Below, in pieces: positions 1-4,009 of a stretch of DNA of 11,810 nucleotides. A program made the translations under genes and the position numbers. Within the stretch, counting starts at the first letter, position 1. Every line of letters begins with the position of its first letter. The notes beneath the pieces were generated by a model. That model did not search any database and was not told the origin of the DNA. It worked only from the letters and a program-made list of their open reading frames with translations. Origin of the DNA: Treponema sp. (GTDB lineage Bacteria; Spirochaetota; Spirochaetia; Treponematales; Breznakiellaceae); assembly GCA_031259035.1 (NCBI GenBank), contig JAIRLZ010000303.1, positions 1-11,810 of the forward strand. The letters are read 5' to 3'.

Positions 1-207
1 ATTAAATTAGAGCATCATGAAATGGAAAAGAGAGGAAATTTACCCCTAAAATTTGACAGTTTAGGCTTAAGAAAATTAATATTTTTGGTAACTATTCAGT
101 CGTATCTGAATTTTGCTGAAACTATTGCGATAAACAGCATAAATTTCTATAAAACAGAAATATTTTCAATGATTTATGATAGATTGCCGCAAATGCCTTC
201 ATTTTAA
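1..207 (+). CDS. Partial hypothetical open frame, possible decayed AAA-type ATPase tail
   Basis: The frame is open from base 1 to a TAA at 205-207, so it could be the last 68 codons of a gene starting before the window; an internal ATG lies at 22-24 without a clear Shine-Dalgarno. It is far richer in A+T than everything downstream. I do not recognise it with confidence. The segment LPLKFDSLGLRKLI resembles the S-x-G-x-x-K/R signature of AAA15/COG1106-type ATPases. In those proteins this is followed about 20 residues later by a Walker B strand ending in Asp-Glu. Here that register reads AINSIN, so the acidic pair would be Asn-Ser, and the protein stops soon after. If the resemblance is real, this is a truncated, inactive relic. 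It could equally be a chance frame in AT-rich spacer, and a candidate promoter lies inside it at 53-82. Confidence 0.2.
   Translation: MKLEHHEMEKRGNLPLKFDSLGLRKLIFLVTIQSYLNFAETIAINSINFYKTEIFSMIYDRLPQMPSF
53..82 (+). promoter_or_regulatory. Candidate sigma-70 promoter inside AT-rich upstream region
   Basis: A perfect -35 hexamer TTGACA at 53-58 is followed after 18 bases by TAATAT at 77-82, which matches TATAAT at four of six positions. Transcription would begin near 89 and run through the structured stretch 208-437. AT-rich DNA often gives chance matches, so support is modest. Confidence 0.3.
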
Positions 208-466
208 GATAACGTGGGAACCCGCGTTTCCTCACGCCTGCCTCGTGTTCGGCATAAAATCAAGAAATTTCCCTTCTTTGGAGGTTTTTCAGGCGACCGG
301 ACGGCAATGTCCTTCTTTTAAGGAAAAAGCGGGGAAAGACCGCGAACAATAACTTCTGGCGCGGACGGCTTGAAGAAGCGGCTTCGAAAAGCGTCCGGTT
401 AAGTCGCGATTCCCGCCTAATATAGGGAAATTTTCCCAGTTTATCAAAAAAAAATCTAAATTCGGC
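208..466. other. Gene-free spacer upstream of the rpsL promoter
   Basis: No convincing reading frame occurs here. Visible structure, left to right: a bulged hairpin at 213-236 (CGTG and GGAA pair with TTCC and CACG, U232 bulged); a weak hairpin at 261-280 (AAGAA pairs with TTCTT); the larger foldable segment 291-418, listed separately; and a near-perfect palindrome at 425-437 (GGGAAA, T, TTTCCC). None of these is followed by a U-run, so none is a standard terminator. The palindrome is centred about 70 bases before the expected rpsL start of transcription and could be an operator, but no regulator is indicated. Confidence 0.5.
291..418 (+). ncRNA. Candidate structured RNA or repeat with two competing folds
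   Basis: Two alternative pairings are visible. Fold A is closed by AGGCG (291-295) with CGCCT (414-418), running directly into ACCGGACG (296-303) with CGTCCGGT (392-399), all Watson-Crick. Inside it sit small hairpins at 310-324 (TCCTT with AAGGA) and 329-343 (GCGG with CCGC). Fold B is a local hairpin: CGGACG (362-367) pairs with CGTCCG (392-397), then C369-G391, then TTGAAG (370-375) with CTTCGA (382-387). The octamer CGGACGGC occurs at 298-305 and again at 362-369, so both copies compete for the same partner. I compared it with SRP RNA, RNase P RNA, tmRNA and 6S RNA and saw no diagnostic motif. It may be an unnamed RNA, a dispersed repeat, or chance pairing in GC-richer spacer. Confidence 0.25.
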
Positions 467-495
467 TTGACTTTTTTTTTAAAGTTAAGTAGACT
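446..495 (+). promoter_or_regulatory. rpsL-rpsG promoter with upstream A-tract
   Basis: TTGACT (467-472, five of six to TTGACA) is separated by exactly 17 bases from TAGACT (490-495, four of six to TATAAT). Transcription would start near 502, leaving a leader of about 27 bases. A run of nine A at 446-454 occupies the UP-element region expected of strong stable-RNA and ribosomal promoters. A run of nine T at 472-480 begins within the -35 and fills the first half of the spacer. The Shine-Dalgarno GGAG at 515-518 follows, ten bases before the rpsL ATG. Confidence 0.6.
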
Positions 496-528
496 TTCAT
501 TTCATTATGAAACGGGAGTTTTTAGTTC

Positions 529-903
529 ATGCCAACAATTAATCAGTTAGTTCGCTTTGGACGGCGGCAAGTTTCCTCCAAAACGAAGTCGCCGGCCCTT
601 CAGTCCTGTCCCCAGAAACGGGGCGTTTGCACCCGCGTCATGGTAACGACGCCGAAAAAGCCGAATTCCGCGCAACGAAAGGTCGCTCGTGTGCGTCTTT
701 CACATGGAACCGAAGTAACCGCCTATATTCCCGGTGAAGGACATAATTTGCAGGAACATTCGGTTGTGCTTGTACGCGGCGGACGTGTCAAGGACTTGCC
801 TGGCGTACGCTATCATATTATCCGCGGCGCGAAAGACACCCTCGGCGTAGAGGGGCGCAAACGCGGCCGGTCGAAATACGGCGCGAAAAGGCCTAAAGCG
901 TAA
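529..903 (+). CDS. rpsL: 30S ribosomal protein S12
   Basis: S12 sits at the 30S interface and shapes the decoding centre, affecting accuracy of tRNA selection. The 124-residue product has the family's usual length and aligns with E. coli S12 without shifts: CPQKRGVCTRV at 27-37, TTPKKPNSA at 40-48, and GEGHNLQEHSVVLVRGGRVKDLPGVRYH at 69-96. Lys43 and Lys88, the classic sites of streptomycin-resistance changes, are both the unaltered lysine. Asp89, the residue beta-methylthiolated in E. coli, is present. Position 49 is Gln, where Leu is usual (PNSALRK), a mild oddity. The ATG at 529 is fixed by the conserved N-terminus PTINQLVR and the GGAG ten bases upstream. It is first in its transcript, and rpsG follows after 12 bases. 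Confidence 0.98.
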   Translation: MPTINQLVRFGRRQVSSKTKSPALQSCPQKRGVCTRVMVTTPKKPNSAQRKVARVRLSHGTEVTAYIPGEGHNLQEHSVVLVRGGRVKDLPGVRYHIIRGAKDTLGVEGRKRGRSKYGAKRPKA

Positions 904-915
904 GGAAGCGGGGAA

Positions 916-1386
916 ATGGGACGGAAAAAAAAGACTATTGATCGGGGAATTGCGCCCGATCCTAAATATAATAGCGTTGTTGTTTCAAAATTTGTCAATC
1001 GTATGATGTGGCAGGGCAAGCGTTCTGTTGGGCTTCGCATTATTGACGGCGCGTTTGATGAAATTCGCAAGAAATTGAACGAAGAACCGCTTGACATTTT
1101 TTTGAAAGCTGTGGATAATGTAAAACCGCGCCTTGAAGTGAAGTCTCGTAGAGTTGGCGGCGCGACGTATCAAGTTCCTGTTGAAATTCGGGAAACCCGT
1201 AGGGAAGCCCTTGCAATGCGGTGGATTATCAACGCCGCCCGGTCGAGAAATGGGCGCGGCATGGGCGAGCGCCTTGCGGCTGAGTTGATGGACGCCTTTA
1301 ATAATACGGGGACGGCGATCAAGAAACGAGACGATACGTTTAAGATGGCGGAAGCCAACAAGGCTTTCGCTCATTATAAGTGGTGA
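916..1386 (+). CDS. rpsG: 30S ribosomal protein S7
   Basis: S7 nucleates assembly of the 16S 3' major domain (30S head) and lines the E site. The 156-residue protein matches bacterial S7 in length. The beta-hairpin that contacts rRNA and E-site tRNA is VKSRRVGGATYQVPVEI at 75-91, and the RWI-x8-GRGM region follows at 102-116. Its Shine-Dalgarno AAGGA (902-906) overlaps the rpsL stop. In E. coli, S7 represses the str operon by binding a roughly 100-base rpsL-rpsG spacer. Here the spacer is only 12 bases, so that site cannot exist in the same form. The gene contains a near-consensus promoter sequence at 1091-1119. It is followed not by fusA but by a 322-base structured gap. Confidence 0.98.
   Translation: MGRKKKTIDRGIAPDPKYNSVVVSKFVNRMMWQGKRSVGLRIIDGAFDEIRKKLNEEPLDIFLKAVDNVKPRLEVKSRRVGGATYQVPVEIRETRREALAMRWIINAARSRNGRGMGERLAAELMDAFNNTGTAIKKRDDTFKMAEANKAFAHYKW
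1091..1119 (+). promoter_or_regulatory. Near-consensus promoter sequence inside rpsG
   Basis: TTGACA (1091-1096, six of six) and GATAAT (1114-1119, five of six) are separated by exactly 17 bases, the best promoter match in the window. Transcription would start near 1126 and read the last part of rpsG toward tuf. The encoded residues (LDIFLKAVDNV) are in a moderately variable part of S7, so the match is not simply forced by protein conservation. It may still be chance, and a probable terminator lies ahead at 1421-1479. Confidence 0.35.
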
Positions 1387-1420
1387 TTTTGCCAATCCAA
1401 ACCGATCGTTATTGAAACGG

Positions 1421-1479
1421 GACAGGTGGGGCGGAGCTATCTCAGAAAGTTTCTGCCGCTTGTCTTGTCTTTATATTTT
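1421..1479 (+). terminator. Probable factor-independent terminator after rpsG
   Basis: GACAGGTGG (1421-1429) pairs with CCGCTTGTC (1456-1464), nine pairs with two G-U, and the stem encloses a further small hairpin CAGAA/TTCTG at 1443-1455. The 15 bases after the stem (1465-1479) contain 11 T, though interrupted. The stem is good and the U-tract imperfect, so termination may be partial and let some rpsL-rpsG transcripts continue into tuf. Confidence 0.45.
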
Positions 1480-1492
1480 CGATATATATTAT
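1465..1492 (+). promoter_or_regulatory. Candidate tuf promoter
   Basis: TTGTCT (1465-1470, four of six) and TATTAT (1487-1492, five of six) lie 16 bases apart, giving a start near 1499. The -35 box overlaps the U-rich tail of the preceding terminator. A second possible -10, AATAAT at 1505-1510 preceded by TG at 1502-1503, lacks a clear -35. AT richness here makes chance matches likely. Confidence 0.35.
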
Positions 1493-1526
1493 TAGTTTAG
1501 TTGCAATAATTTATTGTTTTGCGAGC

Positions 1527-1558
1527 CTTTCCCGCAACTTCAGTGTTGGGAAAGTTGC
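1527..1558 (+). promoter_or_regulatory. Overlapping hairpins or pseudoknot in tuf leader
   Basis: CTTTCCC (1527-1533) pairs perfectly with GGGAAAG (1548-1554), and GCAACTT (1534-1540) pairs perfectly with AAGTTGC (1552-1558). The two stems share bases 1552-1554, so they either exclude each other or form a compact pseudoknot in which GCAA (1534-1537) pairs with TTGC (1555-1558). Such an arrangement is typical of conditional leader elements, but no known riboswitch consensus was recognised. Confidence 0.4.
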
Positions 1559-1571
1559 CTTAGATTTAAAT

Positions 1572-1598
1572 GGAAAAGCGGGCTTTGACCGCTTTTCC
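1572..1598 (+). repeat. Perfect 10-bp inverted repeat in tuf leader
   Basis: GGAAAAGCGG (1572-1581) pairs without mismatch with CCGCTTTTCC (1589-1598) around a seven-base loop, GCTTTGA. No U-run follows, so it is not a standard terminator. Its left arm and loop edge resemble bases 322-343 upstream of rpsL: both read GGAAAA, optional A, GCGGG, four bases, GACCGC. Confidence 0.6.
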
Positions 1599-1601
1599 TA
1601 A

Positions 1602-1638
1602 AGCCTTTTTCAAAACTGGCCGAGTTTTGAAAAAGGCT
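1602..1638 (+). repeat. Perfect 16-bp inverted repeat upstream of tuf
   Basis: AGCCTTTTTCAAAACT (1602-1617) and AGTTTTGAAAAAGGCT (1623-1638) are exact reverse complements around the five-base loop GGCCG. It starts three bases after the previous hairpin ends. Neither strand has a U-run after the stem, so it is not a normal intrinsic terminator. Possible roles are an RNase III substrate, a leader element for tuf, or a copy of a dispersed palindromic repeat. Confidence 0.7.
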
Positions 1639-1644
1639 CGATTA

Positions 1645-1666
1645 TCAGTCCGTTTTCTAGGATTGA
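1645..1666 (+). promoter_or_regulatory. Minor hairpin before tuf ribosome-binding site
   Basis: TCAGTCC (1645-1651) pairs with GGATTGA (1660-1666), seven pairs including one G-U, with an eight-base loop. It is the last of the series before the tuf Shine-Dalgarno, which stays unpaired in this fold. Confidence 0.3.
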
Positions 1667-1708
1667 AAGAATAAACAGTGCGTCCTGAAAAAGCAAAGGA
1701 GGATATGC

Positions 1709-2920
1709 ATGGCAAAAAATCGGTTTAATAGAACAAAGATGCACATGAACGTCGGTACAATCGGACATGTGGATCACGGGAAGACGACTCTCTCCGCGGC
1801 AATTACAATGTATTGCGCCAAGAAGTATGGTGATAAGTTGATGAAATTTGACGACATTGATAATGCGCCCGAGGAAAAAGAGCGCGGCATCACCATTAAC
1901 ACGAGGCACTTGGAATATCAGTCGGACAAACGCCACTATGCGCATATCGACTGTCCGGGGCACGCGGACTACATTAAGAATATGATCACAGGCGCCGCTC
2001 AGATGGACGGCGCGGTATTAGTGGTGTCCGCGCCTGATTCGGTTATGCCTCAGACGCGCGAACATATTATTCTTGCCCGTCAGGTAGGCGTTCCTAACAT
2101 CATCGTATTCCTGAACAAGGTTGACCTTGTTGACGATCCTGAGCTTCTTGAACTTGTAGAAGAAGAGATTAAGGATGTTCTTACGGACAACGGGTTCCCG
2201 GGCGATGAAATTCCTATTATTAAAGGTTCAGCGTTCCTTGCGATGACTGAGCTTCTTGAGGGCAAGGACAGCGACAGCACTAAATGCGTCGAAGAATTGC
2301 TCACCACTATGGATGAGTATTTCCCTGATCCCGTGCGTGATGACGCGAAGCCCTTCTTGATGCCGATTGAGGACGTCTTCACCATTTCCGGGCGCGGCAC
2401 TGTTGTCACCGGCAAGGTTGAGCGCGGCGTTATCAATCTCAACGAAGAAGTTGAGATTGTCGGCATCAGGCCCACTAAAAAGACCGTTGCGACCGGACTT
2501 GAGATGTTTAACAAATTGCTCGATTCCGCGCAGTCCGGCGACAATGTCGGCGTACTGCTCCGTGGCGTTGACAAGAAAGAGGTCGAGCGCGGACAGGTTC
2601 TCGCAAAGCCCGGCACCATTACTCCGCACAGTAAATTCAAAGGGCAGATCGTATGTCTTTCCAAAGAGGAAGGCGGACGTCATAGCCCGTTCTTTACGGG
2701 ATACCGTCCGCAGTTCTACTTCCGCACCACGGATATTACGGGTACCGTAACGCTTCCCGGCGAGGTTAAGCCCGGTGAGAAGATGGTTATGCCCGGCGAC
2801 AACACTGAAATTATCGGTGAGTTGATCCACCCTATAGCGATGGAGAAAAACCTCCGCTTCGCAATCCGCGAGGGTGGGAAAACCGTAGCATCCGGACAGG
2901 TTACTGAGATTCTCGAATAG
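1709..2920 (+). CDS. tuf: Translation elongation factor Tu
   Basis: EF-Tu is the cytoplasmic GTPase that delivers aminoacyl-tRNA to the ribosomal A site. The 403-residue product has the G domain first: P-loop GHVDHGKT at 19-26, switch I RGITI at 59-63 with its threonine, DCPGH at 81-85 with the catalytic His85, NKVD at 136-139 and GSAF at 173-176. Beta-barrel domains 2 (about 212-300, with GRGTVVTG) and 3 (about 305-403, with GGRHSPFF and YRPQFYFRTTD) follow. It is slightly longer than the usual 393-397, with extra residues near 184-192 and 351-358. The start is fixed by a near-perfect AAAGGAGG (1695-1702) six bases before the ATG; the out-of-frame ATG at 1705 is too close to the SD. EF-G (fusA) is absent upstream. 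The S10 genes follow after a 78-base hairpin spacer. Confidence 0.98.
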   Translation: MAKNRFNRTKMHMNVGTIGHVDHGKTTLSAAITMYCAKKYGDKLMKFDDIDNAPEEKERGITINTRHLEYQSDKRHYAHIDCPGHADYIKNMITGAAQMDGAVLVVSAPDSVMPQTREHIILARQVGVPNIIVFLNKVDLVDDPELLELVEEEIKDVLTDNGFPGDEIPIIKGSAFLAMTELLEGKDSDSTKCVEELLTTMDEYFPDPVRDDAKPFLMPIEDVFTISGRGTVVTGKVERGVINLNEEVEIVGIRPTKKTVATGLEMFNKLLDSAQSGDNVGVLLRGVDKKEVERGQVLAKPGTITPHSKFKGQIVCLSKEEGGRHSPFFTGYRPQFYFRTTDITGTVTLPGEVKPGEKMVMPGDNTEIIGELIHPIAMEKNLRFAIREGGKTVASGQVTEILE

Positions 2921-2930
2921 TTGGACGCCC

Positions 2931-2982
2931 TTGAGCCTCTCGTCCGGCGCGTCTACGTGGATGCGCGTGGCGGGAGGCTCAA
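2931..2982 (+). promoter_or_regulatory. Strong stem-loop between tuf and rpsJ
   Basis: A 14-pair outer stem joins 2931-2944 with 2969-2982 (two G-U, the rest Watson-Crick), including GAGCCTC (2933-2939) with GAGGCTC (2974-2980). An inner stem joins 2948-2952 with 2963-2967. The element fills most of the 78-base tuf-rpsJ spacer and ends eight bases before the rpsJ Shine-Dalgarno. No U-run follows, so it is not a simple terminator. It could be a processing site separating tuf and S10 messages, or an autoregulatory leader comparable in position, not sequence, to the L4-controlled S10 leader of E. coli. Confidence 0.65.
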
Positions 2983-2998
2983 AAGTCTTGGAGGAATA

Positions 2999-3307
2999 AT
3001 GATTAAGGAACGAATTCGCGTAAAATTACGCGGTTTCGATGTGGAACTTATTGATCAAAGCGCGAGGTCTATCGTACAGGCTGTTCAAAAGGCGGGAGCC
3101 AAAGTGACGGGACCAATTCCGCTTCCGACCGGTATAAGGAAGGTGACGGTTCTCCGTTCTCCTCATGTGAACAAAAAGTCCCGTGAGCAGTTCGAGATGC
3201 GGACGCACAAGCGTTTGATTGATATAATTAACCCTTCCCCTGAAGTGATGGATGCGCTTATGAAATTGGAACTTCCTGCAGGCGTGGATGTCGGAATAAA
3301 ACAGTGA
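2999..3307 (+). CDS. rpsJ: 30S ribosomal protein S10
   Basis: S10 is a 30S head protein; in E. coli it (NusE) also joins NusB and NusG in transcription antitermination. The 102-residue product is one shorter than E. coli S10. Family landmarks are IRVKLRGFD near the N-terminus, the extended loop TGPIPLPT at 38-45, SPHVNKKSREQFEMRTHKRLIDI at 55-77 and ELPAGVDV near the end. The frame is open upstream as far as the tuf stop, but the ATG at 2999 is chosen because the family begins here and GGAGG at 2990-2994 precedes it; the extra upstream codons would translate the stem-loop. A 60-base spacer containing another hairpin separates it from rplC. Confidence 0.98.
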   Translation: MIKERIRVKLRGFDVELIDQSARSIVQAVQKAGAKVTGPIPLPTGIRKVTVLRSPHVNKKSREQFEMRTHKRLIDIINPSPEVMDALMKLELPAGVDVGIKQ

Positions 3308-3316
3308 CGGTTGTAC

Positions 3317-3343
3317 ATTTTCGCTCCAATGCGGAGTGAAAAT
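3317..3343 (+). promoter_or_regulatory. 11-bp hairpin between rpsJ and rplC
   Basis: ATTTTCGCTCC (3317-3327) pairs with GGAGTGAAAAT (3333-3343), eleven consecutive pairs with one G-U (3323 with 3337), around a five-base loop. ACGG (3307-3310) can pair with CCGT (3349-3352) outside it. It lies in the second-longest gap of the S10 group and ends 14 bases before the rplC Shine-Dalgarno. No U-run follows. Confidence 0.6.
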
Positions 3344-3367
3344 CGACGCCGTTGGATGGAGTCAAGC

Positions 3368-3988
3368 ATGTTAGGGCTTATGGCAAGAAAAGTGGGTATG
3401 ACACAGATTTTTGATGATACAGGCAATCTTGTTCCGGTGACGGTGTTGCGTATCGACCCAAATGTGGTCATTGCTCAGAAGAATAAAGAAAAAGACGGGT
3501 ATGACGCAGTTGTGCTCGGTGTAGATGATGAGAAAAAAAACCTGGTGACAAAACCCTATGCGGGTCAATTTCCTGAGAATATAACGCCGAAAAAACATCT
3601 CAAAGAGGTGCGCGATTTTGAAAAAGAAGTGGCTGTCGGCGATGTGTTGGGAGTCGAGCTTTTTGCGGACTGTCGTTATGTAGACGTTACCGGCGTCTCA
3701 AAAGGCAAAGGCTTCCAGGGCGTTATGAAACGCTGGGGGTTTGGAGGCGGGCGCCGTTCTCACGGTTCCAAGTTCCACCGTGAACCCGGTTCGACGGGTC
3801 AGTCGACCTATCCGGCCAGAACCTTCAAAAATGTAAAGTTGCCTGGCCGCATGGGACGTGAAAAGACAACGGTGTTGAGTCAGAAGGTGGTGAAGATTGA
3901 CGCCGAAAAGCGTTTGCTGTTGATTCGCGGCGCCGTTCCCGGCGTCAATAAGAGGCTGGTGCTTGTCAGAGCGGCGGTGAAGCGGTAA
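3368..3988 (+). CDS. rplC: 50S ribosomal protein L3
   Basis: L3 is an early 23S assembly protein whose long loop reaches close to the peptidyl transferase centre. The 206-residue product has the N-terminal MLGLMARKVGMTQIF and the loop region KGFQGVMKRWGFGGGRRSHGS-x-FHR at 114-138. This is followed by PGSTGQSTYPARTFKNVKLPGRMG at 140-163. Gln145 corresponds by alignment to E. coli Gln150, the glutamine methylated by PrmB. Several starts are possible in frame, including a TTG at 3311 and an ATG at 3356; ATG 3368 is preferred because it gives the family N-terminus and has GGAG (3358-3361) six bases upstream. The HREPGSTGQSTYPA variant supports a spirochaete origin. Confidence 0.98.
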   Translation: MLGLMARKVGMTQIFDDTGNLVPVTVLRIDPNVVIAQKNKEKDGYDAVVLGVDDEKKNLVTKPYAGQFPENITPKKHLKEVRDFEKEVAVGDVLGVELFADCRYVDVTGVSKGKGFQGVMKRWGFGGGRRSHGSKFHREPGSTGQSTYPARTFKNVKLPGRMGREKTTVLSQKVVKIDAEKRLLLIRGAVPGVNKRLVLVRAAVKR

Positions 3989-4009
3989 GCGCGTCGAAAT
4001 GAGGAAGTG

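Larger units (their letters stand above)
1387..1708. other. Gene-free structured gap between rpsG and tuf (fusA position)
   Basis: There is no reading frame of note and no recognisable fusA remnant. The gap holds, in order, a terminator-like hairpin (1421-1479), an overlapping candidate promoter (1465-1492), an AT-rich stretch to about 1520, and four successive inverted repeats at 1527-1558, 1572-1598, 1602-1638 and 1645-1666. The tuf Shine-Dalgarno follows at 1695-1702. If transcription starts near 1499, tuf has a leader of about 210 bases. Confidence 0.7.

Noticed and set aside
291..418. Known housekeeping RNA (SRP RNA, RNase P RNA, tmRNA, 6S RNA)
   Set aside because: None of the diagnostic motifs of these RNAs was found, such as the SRP tetraloop domain, RNase P conserved regions or the tmRNA acceptor end.
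1572..1638. Tandem hairpins as a double intrinsic terminator before tuf
   Set aside because: Stems are strong, but neither strand has a U-run directly after them; the terminator call is kept for 1421-1479 instead.
2228..2830. Long open frame of 200 codons on the minus strand opposite tuf
   Set aside because: It lies wholly opposite a certain gene, has no recognisable protein family features and follows from codon bias in tuf.
2921..2998. N-terminal extension of S10 starting at TTG 2921
   Set aside because: It would translate the hairpin spacer, has no family support, and the ATG at 2999 has a good Shine-Dalgarno.
3311..3367. Longer L3 starting at TTG 3311 or ATG 3356
   Set aside because: The family begins at MLGL (3368), which has GGAG six bases upstream; the longer form would translate the 3317-3343 hairpin.
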